The translations under genes and the position numbers were made by a program. The notes under the pieces were generated by a model that saw only the letters and a program-made list of their open reading frames with translations, was not told the DNA's origin and ran no database searches. From positions 124,001 to 188,000 of the forward strand of contig JAUWAC010000001.1 of the NCBI GenBank assembly GCA_030602245.1: a stretch of DNA of 64,000 nucleotides. The letters are read 5' to 3'. Numbering within the stretch: the stretch's first letter is position 1; each line of letters starts with the position of its first letter. Positions 28,439 to 39,953 of the stretch are shown here, in pieces. This stretch comes from Marinobacterium sp. (GTDB lineage Bacteria; Pseudomonadota; Gammaproteobacteria; Pseudomonadales; Balneatricaceae).

Positions 28439-29878
28439 GTGACCCAAGAACTGATTTTAGCCGACTGGAACGCCCGCGAAGCGATCGCCGAAGCGATGGT
28501 CCCCCTGGTTGGTCGTCTCTACCGCGACCGCAATGTCGAGATCTCCATCTACGGTCGTCTGATCGTCAAGCGTTCTGTCATCGACATTCTCAAGGCGCAC
28601 CGCTTCGTGCGTCAGGTCGAGGGCGAAGAACTGTCTGTCGTCGATACCTTCCCGGTACTCGAAGCGGTCAGCGAGATGACCGTCAACAACGCCCATGTCG
28701 ATATCGGCAAGCTTGCGGTCAAGTTCCGCGCTGAAGGCAATGGCCGTACGCTGAAGGAGTTCCTCGAGGCGGAGCTGGCCGGTGCGCTGGGCGAAGCCGG
28801 CAGCAATCCTTCCACTGACGTTGTGCTGTATGGCTTTGGCCGTATCGGTCGCCTGCTGGCGCGTCTGATGATCGACCGTTCCGGTGCCGGACACTCGCTG
28901 AGCCTGAAGGCGATCGTGGTACGCAAGGGCAGCGCGCCGAACGATCTGGAAAAGCGTGCCAGTCTGCTGCGTCGCGATTCCGTGCACGGCTCCTTCAAGG
29001 GCACCATTCAGGTGGACGAAGAGGCGCAGGCGCTGATCGTCAACGGTAACCTGATCAAGGTGATCTTCGCCGATTCGCCGGATACCATCGATTACACCCA
29101 GTACGGCATCAACAACGCGCTGGTCATCGATAATACCGGCAAGTGGCGCGACGAAGCCGGCCTGTCGCTGCACCTGAAATCCAAGGGTGTATCCCGCGTC
29201 ATCCTGACGGCGCCGGGCAAGGGTGTTAAGAATATCGTGATGGGCGTCAATGACGGTGACATCAGCGATGAGGACAAGATTCTGTCCGCCGCGTCCTGCA
29301 CCACTAACGCCATCGTGCCGGTGCTGAAGGCGCTGAACGACAAGTACGGCGTGGTTAACGGTCATGTGGAAACGGTTCACTCCTACACCAATGACCAGAA
29401 CCTGATCGACAACTACCACAAGGGCGACCGTCGCGGTCGTGCGGCTGGTCTGAACATGGTTCTGACCGAGACCGGCGCCGCAAAAGCTGTCGCCAAGGCG
29501 CTGCCGGAGCTGGAAGGCAAGCTGACCGGTAACGCGATTCGCGTGCCGACCCCGAACGTCTCCATGGCGATTCTGAACCTGAACCTGGGTCAGAACGTCA
29601 CCAAGGATGAGCTGAACGACTACCTGCGTAACGTGGCGCTGCACTCCAACCTGCAGAAGCAGGTCGACTACAGCAACTCCCCGGAAGCGGTGTCCAGCGA
29701 CTTCGTTGGCTCCCGTGCCGCCGGTGTTGTTGACGGTCTGGCCACGATCGCCAATGGTGGCAACAGCTGCGTACTCTATGTCTGGTACGACAACGAGTTC
29801 GGTTACAGCTGTCAGGTTGTGCGCATGGCTCAGCGCATCGCCAAGTGCACGCTGCCGGCGTACCCGGTCGAAGGCTGA
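28439..29878 (+). CDS. gap: Glyceraldehyde-3-phosphate dehydrogenase with N-terminal extension
   Basis: NAD(P)-linked GAPDH of glycolysis or gluconeogenesis, 479 residues, far longer than the usual 330-340. Residues 1 to about 125 form an extra N-terminal region (starting TQELILADWNAREAIAEAM) with no known catalytic motif. Then come the NAD-binding YGFGRIGRLLARLM, the active-site Cys in SAASCTTNAIVP, HSYTNDQ, and WYDNEFGYSCQVVRMA. An extended Gap next to mfd also exists in Pseudomonas. GTG 28439 is chosen because CGGAG lies 9 bases upstream; the TTG at 28430 is too close. The role of the extension is unknown to me. Confidence 0.93.
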   Translation: MTQELILADWNAREAIAEAMVPLVGRLYRDRNVEISIYGRLIVKRSVIDILKAHRFVRQVEGEELSVVDTFPVLEAVSEMTVNNAHVDIGKLAVKFRAEGNGRTLKEFLEAELAGALGEAGSNPSTDVVLYGFGRIGRLLARLMIDRSGAGHSLSLKAIVVRKGSAPNDLEKRASLLRRDSVHGSFKGTIQVDEEAQALIVNGNLIKVIFADSPDTIDYTQYGINNALVIDNTGKWRDEAGLSLHLKSKGVSRVILTAPGKGVKNIVMGVNDGDISDEDKILSAASCTTNAIVPVLKALNDKYGVVNGHVETVHSYTNDQNLIDNYHKGDRRGRAAGLNMVLTETGAAKAVAKALPELEGKLTGNAIRVPTPNVSMAILNLNLGQNVTKDELNDYLRNVALHSNLQKQVDYSNSPEAVSSDFVGSRAAGVVDGLATIANGGNSCVLYVWYDNEFGYSCQVVRMAQRIAKCTLPAYPVEG

Positions 29879-29893
29879 TTCCGGTCATCATCA

Positions 29894-29920
29894 GAAAAAC
29901 CGCCTTCGGGCGGTTTTTTT
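29894..29920 (+). terminator. Rho-independent terminator after gap
   Basis: CCGCC-TTCG-GGCGG, a stable stem with a UUCG tetraloop, is flanked by AAAAA and a run of seven T residues, 16 bp after the gap stop. Confidence 0.95.
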
Positions 29921-30071
29921 GTGCCTGTCGCCGTCATATACGCCGGTGTCGTCCCGAATACGGGTCGGGGAGCGAGTAAAAAGGGTTTTGAAATCAGTGC
30001 AGGTCGCTTAATTGCCACTGAAAGTACCTGATCGCAAAGGTGCTTTGTAGAAAAACGACATGGCGCTCAGG

Positions 30072-31556
<1,485 letters not shown>

Positions 31557-31568
31557 GCGAGGCTGGCC

Positions 31569-32777
31569 ATGAGTTTGAGATCTTTCCTTGATAATCTCGA
31601 GCCGCACTTCCACAAGGGCGGCAAGTACGAGAACTGGTACGCCCTCTATGAAGCGGTCGATACCATTTTCTATACGCCGGGCAAGGTGACCAAGAGCGCA
31701 GCGCACGTCCGTGACGGCGTCGACCTCAAGCGCATCATGATCCTGGTGTGGATGTGTACGTTCCCGGCCGTGTTTGCCGGTCTGTACAACGTTGGCTATC
31801 AGGCGAACACTGCCATGGCATCCCTGGGTATTACCGACCCGGGTACCTGGCAGGGTGCGATCGCCGCTGCGCTGACCGGATTCGATCCGAACAGCGTCTG
31901 GGACAACATCATCCACGGTGCCGCCTACTGGTTGCCGATCTACATCACGACCTTCGTCGTGGGCGGCTTCTGGGAAGTGCTGTTCGCGATGAAGCGCGGG
32001 CATGAAGTCAACGAAGGCTTCTTCGTGACCTCGATCCTGTTCTCGCTGATTCTGCCGCCGACCGTGCCGCTGTGGCAGGTGGCGCTGGGTATCAGCTTCG
32101 GTGTCGTGATCGGCAAGGAAGTGTTCGGGGGTACCGGCAAGAACTTCCTCAACCCGGCGCTGACCGGTCGTGCGTTCCTGTTCTTTGCGTATCCGGCACA
32201 GATGTCGGGCGATGCGATCTGGACCGCCGTTGACGGCTTCTCCGGCGCGACCCCGCTGGGTCTGGCCGCGATGGGCGGTGTTGATGCGATCCTCGCCAAC
32301 AACCTGACCTGGTTCGACGCCTTCCTCGGTACCATTCAGGGCTCCATCGGTGAAACCTCGACGCTGGCGATCATGATCGGCGGTGCGGTCATCGTCTTCG
32401 CCGGTGTCGCCTCCTGGCGCATCGTGCTGGGCGTGTTCCTCGGTATGGTGGCGATGTCCACGCTGCTGAACCTGATCGGTTCCGAGACCAACCCGATGTT
32501 CTCCGTACCGTTCTACTGGCATCTGGTGCTGGGTGGCTTTGCCTTCGGCATGTTCTTCATGGCAACCGACCCGATTTCGGCCTCCATGACCAACACCGGC
32601 AAGTGGGTATTCGGTGCCCTGATCGGTGTCATGGTCATTCTGATCCGTGTCGTCAACCCGGCGTTCCCGGAAGGGATGATGCTGGCGATTCTGTTCGCCA
32701 ACCTGTTTGCGCCGCTGATCGACAACTTCGTGGTTCAGGCGAACATCAAACGGAGGATGAAGCGCAATGTCGTCTAA
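31569..32777 (+). CDS. nqrB: Na+-translocating NADH:quinone reductase subunit B
   Basis: Membrane subunit of 402 residues with about ten hydrophobic helices, holding a covalently bound FMN and riboflavin and forming part of the sodium path. The flavinylation site is visible in [10 protein letters not shown], where the Thr of the SGAT motif is the FMN attachment residue. The conserved [23 protein letters not shown] segment, given here in part as GKNFLNPAL, precedes it. It begins 12 bp after nqrA and its end overlaps nqrC by 11 bases. ApbE, encoded in the same operon, would attach the flavin. Confidence 0.97.
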   Translation: MSLRSFLDNLEPHFHKGGKYENWYALYEAVDTIFYTPGKVTKSAAHVRDGVDLKRIMILVWMCTFPAVFAGLYNVGYQANTAMASLGITDPGTWQGAIAAALTGFDPNSVWDNIIHGAAYWLPIYITTFVVGGFWEVLFAMKRGHEVNEGFFVTSILFSLILPPTVPLWQVALGISFGVVIGKEVFGGTGKNFLNPALTGRAFLFFAYPAQMSGDAIWTAVDGFSGATPLGLAAMGGVDAILANNLTWFDAFLGTIQGSIGETSTLAIMIGGAVIVFAGVASWRIVLGVFLGMVAMSTLLNLIGSETNPMFSVPFYWHLVLGGFAFGMFFMATDPISASMTNTGKWVFGALIGVMVILIRVVNPAFPEGMMLAILFANLFAPLIDNFVVQANIKRRMKRNVV

Positions 32778-33546
32778 TAACGATACTATCGGCAAAACCA
32801 TTACGGTTACGGTTCTGCTCTGCGTGATCTGCTCCGTGGTGGTGTCGGCAGCAGCCGTAATGCTCAAGCCCAAGCAGGTTGCCAACAAGGAGCTGGACCG
32901 TAAGTCCAACATCCTGGCGGCGGCCGGTATTTCCGATCCGTCCAAGTCGGTGGAAGAGCTGTTCGCACAGATCGAAACCCGCTACGTGGATCTGGACAGC
33001 GGCACCTTCGTCGAGGCGCCGGTTGCCAACTATGACGCCCGCAAGGCCGCCAAGGATCCGCAGCTGGGTCACGCGGTACCGCGCAGCGAAGACATCGCCT
33101 CGATCAAGTATCAGGCTAATGTGATGCCGGTGTATCTGGTGCGCAGCGATGCCGGTGACGTCGAGAAGGTGATCCTGCCGGTTCACGGTTACGGCCTGTG
33201 GTCTACACTGTACGGTTTTCTGGCGCTTGAAGGCGACCTGAACACCGTGGTCGGTCTGGGCTTTTACTCCCACGCCGAAACACCGGGCCTGGGTGGCGAG
33301 GTGGACAACCCCGCATGGAAGGCGTTGTGGCCGGGCAAGAAAGTGTACGGCGACGATATGACCGATCCTGAGCTGCACCTGATCAAGGGCAGTGTCGATG
33401 CGGGTACGCCGGACGCCGAGTACAAGGTGGACGGCCTGTCGGGCGCTACGCTGACCAGTAATGGTGTCACCAACCTGATCCAGTTCTGGATGGGTGAAAA
33501 CGGCTACGCACCGTTCCTGCAAAACCTGCGTGCCGGGGAGGCTTGA
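32767..33546 (+). CDS. nqrC: Na+-translocating NADH:quinone reductase subunit C
   Basis: Subunit of 259 residues, with one N-terminal membrane helix (about residues 12-32) and a large periplasmic domain that carries covalent FMN. The flavinylation motif is present as [10 protein letters not shown] near residue 220, with the Thr as attachment site. The segment GHGLWS-like ([13 protein letters not shown]) and [11 protein letters not shown] match the FMN-binding family. It overlaps nqrB by 11 bases and stops just before nqrD. Confidence 0.96.
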   Translation: MSSNNDTIGKTITVTVLLCVICSVVVSAAAVMLKPKQVANKELDRKSNILAAAGISDPSKSVEELFAQIETRYVDLDSGTFVEAPVANYDARKAAKDPQLGHAVPRSEDIASIKYQANVMPVYLVRSDAGDVEKVILPVHGYGLWSTLYGFLALEGDLNTVVGLGFYSHAETPGLGGEVDNPAWKALWPGKKVYGDDMTDPELHLIKGSVDAGTPDAEYKVDGLSGATLTSNGVTNLIQFWMGENGYAPFLQNLRAGEA

Positions 33547-33548
33547 TC

Positions 33549-34208
33549 ATGTCACAAACTAAAGATGTCCTGACGACGCCAATCTTCAAGAACAACCCGA
33601 TCGCACTGCAGATCCTGGGTATCTGTTCTGCGTTGGCGGTAACGTCAAACCTCGCGACCGCTTTCGTCATGAGTCTGGCGGTTATTACCGTAACGGCGTT
33701 CTCGAACTTCTTCGTATCGCTGATTCGCAACCACATTCCGGGCAACATCCGCATCATCGTGCAGATGACGATCATTGCCTCGCTGGTCATCGTGGTTGAC
33801 CAGATCCTCAAGGCGTTCGCCTACGAGATCTCGAAGCAGCTGTCAGTGTTCGTGGGCCTGATCATCACCAACTGTATCGTCATGGGCCGTGCAGAAGCCT
33901 ATGCGATGAAGAACCCGCCGATTGCGAGTTTCCTCGACGGTGTCGGTAACGGTCTGGGCTATGCCGTGGTGCTGATGTTCGTCGGCTTTGTCCGCGAGCT
34001 GTTTGGCGCCGGTTCCCTGTTCGGTATCGAAATCCTGCCGCTGATTAACAATGGTGGCTGGTATCAGGGTAACGGCCTGCTGCTGTTGCCGCCGAGCGCA
34101 TTCTTCATCATCGGTCTGTTCATCTGGGGTCTGCGCACGTTCCGCAAGGAGCAGGTGGAGAAGCCGGAGTACGTGATGGCGCCGAACTCCAAGAAGGGGG
34201 CTGTGTAA
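33549..34208 (+). CDS. nqrD: Na+-translocating NADH:quinone reductase subunit D
   Basis: Small integral membrane subunit of 219 residues with six predicted helices, related to RnfE. It forms a pseudo-symmetric pair with NqrE and, with it, holds an iron-sulfur centre in the membrane through conserved cysteines (here in [10 protein letters not shown] and [14 protein letters not shown]). ATG 33549 follows GGGGAGG; a TTG two codons upstream is less likely. It starts 2 bp after the nqrC stop. Confidence 0.96.
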   Translation: MSQTKDVLTTPIFKNNPIALQILGICSALAVTSNLATAFVMSLAVITVTAFSNFFVSLIRNHIPGNIRIIVQMTIIASLVIVVDQILKAFAYEISKQLSVFVGLIITNCIVMGRAEAYAMKNPPIASFLDGVGNGLGYAVVLMFVGFVRELFGAGSLFGIEILPLINNGGWYQGNGLLLLPPSAFFIIGLFIWGLRTFRKEQVEKPEYVMAPNSKKGAV

Positions 34209-34211
34209 GTC

Positions 34212-34820
<609 letters not shown>

Positions 34821-34857
34821 TGGCCGGGCAGAACAGCATTAAGGATGGAATAACCCT

Positions 34858-36087
34858 ATGAATGCAGAAATCATTCTGGGTGTAGTCATGTTCACGGTGG
34901 TGGTGCTTGCACTGGTCGCCGTGATCCTGGCTGCACGCGCGAAACTGGTGAGTTCCGGTGACGTAAAGATCGAGATCAACGGCGATCCGGAAAAGTCGAT
35001 CACGGTTCCCGCCGGTGGCAAACTGCTGCAGACGCTGGCCGATCGCGGCATCTTCCTGGCATCTGCCTGCGGTGGTGGCGGTACCTGTGCACAGTGTAAG
35101 TGCCAGGTGCTGGATGGTGGCGGCTCCATGCTGCCGACCGAAGAATCTCACTTCACCCTGCGTGAGGCGAAGGAAGGCTGGCGTCTGTCCTGCCAGGTCG
35201 CCGTCAAGCAGGACATGAAAATTCATGTCGAAGACGACGTCTTCGGTGTGAAGAAGTGGGAGTGTACGGTCGAGTCCAACCCGAACGTCGCAACCTTCAT
35301 CAAGGAGCTGACCCTGCGTCTGCCGGAGGGCGAAAACGTCGACTTCCGCGCCGGTGGTTACGTACAGCTCGAAGCGCCGCCCCACGTGGTGCACTACAAG
35401 GATTTCGACATCCAGGAAGAGTTCCGCGGCGACTGGGACAAGTTCAACATGTGGCAGTACGTGTCCAAGGTTGACGAGCCGGTTATCCGTGCGTACTCGA
35501 TGGCGAACTATCCGGAAGAGAAAGGTCTGGTCAAGTTCAACATCCGTATCGCGTCTCCGCCTCCGGGCAGCCAGGGCATTCCGCCGGGCCAGATGTCGTC
35601 CTATGTCTTCAGCCTGAAGCCGGGTGACAAGATCACCGTATACGGTCCGTTTGGTGAGTTCTTCGCCAAGGATACCGACAACGAGATGGTCTTCATCGGT
35701 GGTGGTGCCGGCATGGCGCCGATGCGCTCGCACATTTTCGACCAGCTCAAGCGCCTGAACTCCAAGCGCAAGATCTCCTTCTGGTACGGTGCACGCTCGC
35801 TGCGTGAAGCGTTCTATGTCGAGGAGTTCGACAAGCTGGCCGAGGAGAACGAGAACTTCACCTGGCATCTGGCGCTGTCCGATCCGCTGCCGGAGGACAA
35901 CTGGACCGGTTACACCGGCTTCATCCACAACGTACTGTACGAAAACTATCTGCGGGATCACGACGCGCCCGAAGATTGCGAGTACTACATGTGTGGACCG
36001 CCGATGATGAACGCCGCTGTCATCAAGATGCTGGAAGACCTCGGCGTAGAACCGGAAAACATCCTGCTCGACGACTTCGGTGGTTGA
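34858..36087 (+). CDS. nqrF: Na+-translocating NADH:quinone reductase subunit F (NADH-oxidising)
   Basis: Electron entry subunit, 409 residues. It has an N-terminal membrane helix (about residues 3-25), a 2Fe-2S ferredoxin domain with the ligand pattern [10 protein letters not shown] plus a later Cys in LSCQVAVK, and an FAD/NADH reductase domain with RAYSMANYP (FAD), [12 protein letters not shown] (nucleotide binding) and YMCGPPMMN near the end. The C-terminal DDFGG is typical. The maturation genes apbE and nqrM follow directly. Confidence 0.98.
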   Translation: MNAEIILGVVMFTVVVLALVAVILAARAKLVSSGDVKIEINGDPEKSITVPAGGKLLQTLADRGIFLASACGGGGTCAQCKCQVLDGGGSMLPTEESHFTLREAKEGWRLSCQVAVKQDMKIHVEDDVFGVKKWECTVESNPNVATFIKELTLRLPEGENVDFRAGGYVQLEAPPHVVHYKDFDIQEEFRGDWDKFNMWQYVSKVDEPVIRAYSMANYPEEKGLVKFNIRIASPPPGSQGIPPGQMSSYVFSLKPGDKITVYGPFGEFFAKDTDNEMVFIGGGAGMAPMRSHIFDQLKRLNSKRKISFWYGARSLREAFYVEEFDKLAEENENFTWHLALSDPLPEDNWTGYTGFIHNVLYENYLRDHDAPEDCEYYMCGPPMMNAAVIKMLEDLGVEPENILLDDFGG

Positions 36088-36091
36088 TCGG

Positions 36092-37123
36092 ATGGCCGTA
36101 GTGAAACACTACCTGAAATGGCCGGCAGCTCTGCTGCTGGCCGTTTTCGTTCTGAGCGGCTGTCAACGCACGCCGGACGCACAGGTGATCGGTTTCGATG
36201 GTCTCACCATGGGCACCAGCTTCAGCCTGCGCTGGGTGGATACGCGCCCTGAACGGGTCGAAGAGCTGCGCCCGCTGGTGGCGGCACTGCTGGTCGAGAT
36301 CAACCGGCAGATGTCGACCTACATCGAGGATTCGGAACTGTCGCGCTTCAATCAGGCGCCGGCCGGTACCCGGATGGAGGTGTCTGAGGCGCTGGCGGAG
36401 GTTGTGGGCGAAGCGCTGCGAATCAGCACCCTGAGCAACGGTGCCTTTGATGTAACGGTGGGGCCTCTGGTCAACCTTTGGGGCTTCGGTCCCGATGGGC
36501 GTATCATTAAGGCACCGTCAGCGGACACGATCAATGCCACCCGTGCCCGCACCGGCTATGACAACCTGTCGCTTGAAGGGCGGCAGCTCGCCAAGAGAGG
36601 CGATCAATATGTCGACCTGTCCGCGATAGCCAAAGGCTATGCCGTGGATCGCTTGGCCGCACTTCTGCAGCAGCAGGGTGTCGAAAGTTATCTGGTGGAG
36701 ATCGGGGGTGAGTTGCGCGCGGCCGGACACAAGCCGGATGGCCAGCCCTGGCGGATTGCGATCGAAAGCCCAGTGGCCGGTGAGCGTCAGGTCGAGCGCG
36801 TCATTGCGGTCAGCGATGTCGGTATCGCCACATCCGGTGATTACCGCAACTATTTCGAAGAAGATGGTCAGCGTTTTTCGCATACCATCGATCCACGCAC
36901 CGGCTACCCGATCCGTCACCGACTGGCATCCGTGACGGTGCTGCGTGAGCGCTGCGCGGAGGCGGATGCGCTGGCCACCACCCTGATGGTGCTCGGTGAC
37001 GAAGCGGGGTATGACTTTGCTGTCGAGCAGGGCATCGCTGCCTTTTTCATTATCAAGCAGGCGGACGGTTTCGTTGAAAAGGCGACACCGGAATTTGACC
37101 ACTACCTGCAGGAGGTGAACTGA
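36092..37123 (+). CDS. apbE: FAD:protein FMN transferase ApbE
   Basis: Periplasmic flavin transferase that attaches FMN to the Thr of SGAT motifs in NqrB and NqrC. The 343-residue product has a lipoprotein signal (LAVFVLSGC, lipidated Cys near residue 23), then family motifs MGTSFSLRW, INRQMSTYIEDSELSRFN, DLSAIAKGYAVDRLA and the metal/active-site region THIDPRTGYPI-like (HTIDPRTGYP). ATG 36092 is 4 bp after the nqrF stop; a GTG at 36101 is also possible. Location in the nqr operon gives its targets directly. Confidence 0.95.
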   Translation: MAVVKHYLKWPAALLLAVFVLSGCQRTPDAQVIGFDGLTMGTSFSLRWVDTRPERVEELRPLVAALLVEINRQMSTYIEDSELSRFNQAPAGTRMEVSEALAEVVGEALRISTLSNGAFDVTVGPLVNLWGFGPDGRIIKAPSADTINATRARTGYDNLSLEGRQLAKRGDQYVDLSAIAKGYAVDRLAALLQQQGVESYLVEIGGELRAAGHKPDGQPWRIAIESPVAGERQVERVIAVSDVGIATSGDYRNYFEEDGQRFSHTIDPRTGYPIRHRLASVTVLRERCAEADALATTLMVLGDEAGYDFAVEQGIAAFFIIKQADGFVEKATPEFDHYLQEVN

Positions 37124-37374
37124 TGGATATCATGATTCTTACGTTCGTGGCGCTGATGGTGATCGTGGTCGCCATGTCCGTGGGTGTACTGCTGGGGCGC
37201 AAACCGATCACAGGTTCCTGTGGCGGTATGAGCGCACTGGGCATGGAAACGGCCTGCGACATCTGCGGCGGCGACAAGGAACGCTGCGAGAAAGAGAAGC
37301 GCCGTGACGATTGCGAAACGCGCAAGGCAATCGAGGAAGAGCTGGCCTACGAAGTAAAGGCCGGACGTTCATAA
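37123..37374 (+). CDS. nqrM: Na+-NQR maturation protein NqrM
   Basis: A small membrane protein of 83 residues required for maturation of Na+-NQR, thought to deliver iron to the NqrD/NqrE centre. It has one N-terminal membrane helix (about residues 3-24) followed by a cysteine-rich region: GSCGGM, then CDICGG and further Cys in KERCEKEKRRDDC. Its ATG shares a base with the apbE stop. The order nqrF-apbE-nqrM is the usual one in gammaproteobacteria. It is the last gene of the operon. Confidence 0.95.
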   Translation: MDIMILTFVALMVIVVAMSVGVLLGRKPITGSCGGMSALGMETACDICGGDKERCEKEKRRDDCETRKAIEEELAYEVKAGRS

Positions 37375-37398
37375 TTCTAAAGCGTAATGGGCGCGCAG

Positions 37399-37422
37399 CG
37401 GCAGAGGCGCTATGCTCTGCCG
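37399..37422 (+). other. Hairpin between nqrM and sthA
   Basis: CGGCAGAG (37399-37406) pairs perfectly with CTCTGCCG (37415-37422) across an 8-base loop. There is no T run, so it is not a typical terminator; it may stabilise the nqr mRNA end or attenuate read-through. Confidence 0.5.
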
Positions 37423-37460
37423 CGATGCTCGTCATGACAGGACTGCAGAAGGGGAGATGA

Positions 37461-38861
37461 ATGGCTGTATATGACTATGATGTCGTCGTGATTGGTTCGG
37501 GGCCCGCCGGTGAAGGCGCCGCAATGAGCGCAGCCAAGAAGGGCAAGCGTGTCGCGGTAGTCGAAGAGCAGGATACCGTTGGCGGCAACTGTACCCACAA
37601 GGGGACGATCCCGTCCAAGGCGTTGCGACACTCTGTCAAGCAGATCATCGAGTTCAACACCAACCCGATGTTCCGCGATATCGGTGAACCCCGCTGGTTT
37701 TCGTTTCCCAAGGTCCTCAACCGCGCCGAGAAGGTGATCTCCAACCAGGTGATGCTGCGCACCAACTTTTACGCGCGCAACCGAGTGGATGTCTTCTTTG
37801 GTCGGGCGCAGTTCCGCAGCAAGGGCGAGATCGTCATCGAGGGACGCTCCGAGGCGCGTGAAGTGCTGCGCGCACGCAACGTGATCATCGCCACCGGTTC
37901 CCGTCCGTATACCCCGGACGATATCGACTTCGACCATCCGCGAATCTACAACTCCGATACCATTCTGAAGCTCAGCCATACGCCGCGTACGCTGGTGATC
38001 TATGGTGCCGGCGTCATCGGCTGTGAGTATGCGTCGATCTTCAGTGGCCTTGGGGTCAAGGTGGATCTGATCGATACCCGTGATCGCCTGTTGTCGTTCC
38101 TCGACGGTGAAATCTCCGATGCGCTGAGCTACCACCTGCGCAACAACGCGGTGAAGATCCGTCACAACGAAGAGTACGAATCGGTTGTTGGCGATGCACA
38201 CGGCGTCATCATCAACCTCAAATCCGGCAAGCGCATTCGCGCGGATGCGTTCCTGTGGTGTAACGGCCGTACCGGCAACACGGCGAACCTGGGCCTTGAA
38301 AATATCGGCTTGAAAGCAAACAGTCGTGGCCAGCTGGCGGTCGATGACCATTACCGTACCGAGTGCGAGGGCGTGTACGCGGTGGGTGACGTCATCGGCT
38401 GGCCGAGCCTTGCCTCTGCCGCGCTGGATCAGGGCCGGGCCGCGTCCGCGGATCTGCTCGACGGCGAAGACTTCCGTTACATCAACGAGGTGCCCACCGG
38501 TATCTACACGATTCCGGAGATCAGCTCTGTCGGCAAGACCGAAGAGGAGCTGACCGCTGAGGCGGTGCCGTACGAGGTCGGTCAGGCGTTCTTCAAGGAT
38601 ACGGCGCGGGCGCAGATCTCCGGCGAGCCGGTCGGCATGCTGAAAATCCTGTTCCACCGTGAGACGCTCGAGATCCTGGGCATTCACTGCTTCGGTGACC
38701 AGGCGTCCGAGATCGTGCACATCGGTCAGGCGATCATGAGTCAGAAGGGTGAAGCGAATACGCTGAAGTATTTCATCAACACAACCTTCAACTACCCGAC
38801 CATGGCCGAAGCCTATCGCGTTGCCGCCATCGCCGGTCTGAACCGGATTGACAACCTCTGA
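37461..38861 (+). CDS. sthA: Soluble pyridine nucleotide transhydrogenase (SthA)
   Basis: Cytosolic FAD enzyme that mainly reoxidises NADPH with NAD+, balancing the two cofactor pools. The 466-residue protein matches SthA throughout: [12 protein letters not shown] (FAD), the region [29 protein letters not shown] (second nucleotide site), [22 protein letters not shown] and the end [17 protein letters not shown]. The disulfide of related lipoamide and glutathione reductases is absent, since only one Cys remains, as expected for SthA. GGGGAG precedes ATG 37461. It is probably transcribed separately or partly with nqr. Confidence 0.96.
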   Translation: MAVYDYDVVVIGSGPAGEGAAMSAAKKGKRVAVVEEQDTVGGNCTHKGTIPSKALRHSVKQIIEFNTNPMFRDIGEPRWFSFPKVLNRAEKVISNQVMLRTNFYARNRVDVFFGRAQFRSKGEIVIEGRSEAREVLRARNVIIATGSRPYTPDDIDFDHPRIYNSDTILKLSHTPRTLVIYGAGVIGCEYASIFSGLGVKVDLIDTRDRLLSFLDGEISDALSYHLRNNAVKIRHNEEYESVVGDAHGVIINLKSGKRIRADAFLWCNGRTGNTANLGLENIGLKANSRGQLAVDDHYRTECEGVYAVGDVIGWPSLASAALDQGRAASADLLDGEDFRYINEVPTGIYTIPEISSVGKTEEELTAEAVPYEVGQAFFKDTARAQISGEPVGMLKILFHRETLEILGIHCFGDQASEIVHIGQAIMSQKGEANTLKYFINTTFNYPTMAEAYRVAAIAGLNRIDNL

Positions 38862-38882
38862 GTACGGCTCGGCGGATTGAAC

Positions 38883-38904
38883 AAGGGGCCTGCGGGCCCC
38901 TTTT
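38883..38904 (+). terminator. Rho-independent terminator after sthA
   Basis: AAGGGGCC-TGCG-GGCCCCTT, an 8-bp stem with a 4-base loop ending in four T residues, 22 bp after the sthA stop and before the convergent small membrane-protein gene. Confidence 0.85.
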
Positions 38905-38931
38905 GCGTTGTCGTGCGCCGCAATCTATAGC

Positions 38932-39270
38932 TCAGCTGTCGCTGTCGTTGTTCCGGCTGGTGTCGTCGCGATAGAAGTCGTCTTCGTAGTAACGACCGGT
39001 AATTCGCAGGCGGGATTCAAGCCAGCGGTTGTACTGGCGGTAGAGCAGCAGCGCCGGCAGCATCATCAGCATGATGCCGACCATCAGCCCGGCGCCGGCA
39101 TGCTGCGCCGGAAACAGTGCGGTCATCCAGTCGAGAAAGCCGAGCGAGCGACCGGCCCAGAACCAGAGTATCAGTCCGGACAGTCCAACGGCGACGCCGA
39201 GGTGGTGCAGCAGACGCGAGTGTTTGCCGGAACCCTTGTGGCCTGTATCTGTCATATGCGGGTCTGTCAC
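38932..39270 (-). CDS. Small two-span membrane protein, unknown function
   Basis: A 112-residue protein I do not recognise. Two hydrophobic helices are seen (about residues 22-40, and 58-78 around GAGLMVGIMLMMLPALLLY), then a short charged tail ending in Asp, Ser and Asn. The frame begins with GTG 39270, which overlaps the stop of the PilZ gene in GTGA, suggesting coupled translation; ATG 39255 is an alternative. The tight link to the PilZ gene is the only functional clue. It faces sthA. Confidence 0.65.
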   Translation of the reverse strand: MTDPHMTDTGHKGSGKHSRLLHHLGVAVGLSGLILWFWAGRSLGFLDWMTALFPAQHAGAGLMVGIMLMMLPALLLYRQYNRWLESRLRITGRYYEDDFYRDDTSRNNDSDS

Positions 39271-39827
39271 GAAAGCTGAGCCTGACGCTCGCGCGCCTGG
39301 GCTTCAAGAATGAGGCGTGCCAGCAGCGTGCGGCAGCTTTCCGGCATTTTCAGGAACGAAATACCGATCTCGTATTCGGTAACGACCGGCTCGCAGCGCT
39401 GTACACGCGCATACAGCAGCAGGCCGACGCCGTTTTCCGGAAAGATCAGCTTGATCGCCAGCGGTGCGCCTGCGTCGAGCGCGCTGTCGTTCAGAAACGA
39501 CAGGCCGCCTTCGCTGAGGTTGAAGATCTGCTCGCGACCGGGCTCGTGATCCAGATTGCTGCCGGTCAGCGTGCGTCCGATCAGGTCGATCTTTTTGTTC
39601 AGATGTTGCAGATACGTGGCCAGATGTGGGGTAGACTCTGCGATTTTATAGATCAGGTGCTGGCATTCGGAGTCGATTTCGGCCAGCTGACTCTGCAGCA
39701 GGAAGTAGGGCGACACATTGAACTGATAGGGCTGTGATGAGCGCGCAACATCGGCCTCTTCAACTACCTGGTAGTCGAGCACGACGGGGTGGTCGATGCG
39801 GTAGAATTGGCGACGGTCCTGATCCAC
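39267..39827 (-). CDS. PilZ-domain protein (predicted c-di-GMP binding)
   Basis: A 186-residue cytosolic protein. The c-di-GMP signature is complete: the RxxxR motif in RRQFYRIDHPVVLDY near the N-terminus and the NxSxxG motif in FNLSEGGLSF near residue 125. Between them lies a helical insert of roughly 90 residues (about 30-115), so the RxxxR and NxSxxG parts are far apart; this resembles the YcgR-N-like or PA2989-type arrangement. GTG 39827 has AGGAG 6 bases upstream, better than any earlier start. It is divergent from the LolC/E permease, a neighbourhood also found in Pseudomonas. A TATACT (39896-39901, minus strand) may be its -10. Confidence 0.85.
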   Translation of the reverse strand: MDQDRRQFYRIDHPVVLDYQVVEEADVARSSQPYQFNVSPYFLLQSQLAEIDSECQHLIYKIAESTPHLATYLQHLNKKIDLIGRTLTGSNLDHEPGREQIFNLSEGGLSFLNDSALDAGAPLAIKLIFPENGVGLLLYARVQRCEPVVTEYEIGISFLKMPESCRTLLARLILEAQARERQAQLS

Positions 39828-39953
39828 GGATGGCTCCTTTCTTGTTGTCGGGTCGCTGGCTGCGGCGCCCGCGTCCGGTGTCGGGAATGGATTTGAGTAT
39901 AAACAAAGTTGAGTGGCGGCCGTTAGTCGCCCGCATGGAATTAAGAACCTGGC

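Noticed and set aside
37399-37422. Rho-independent terminator of the nqr operon
   Set aside because: The stem is strong but no T run follows, so it is listed as a hairpin of unknown role instead.
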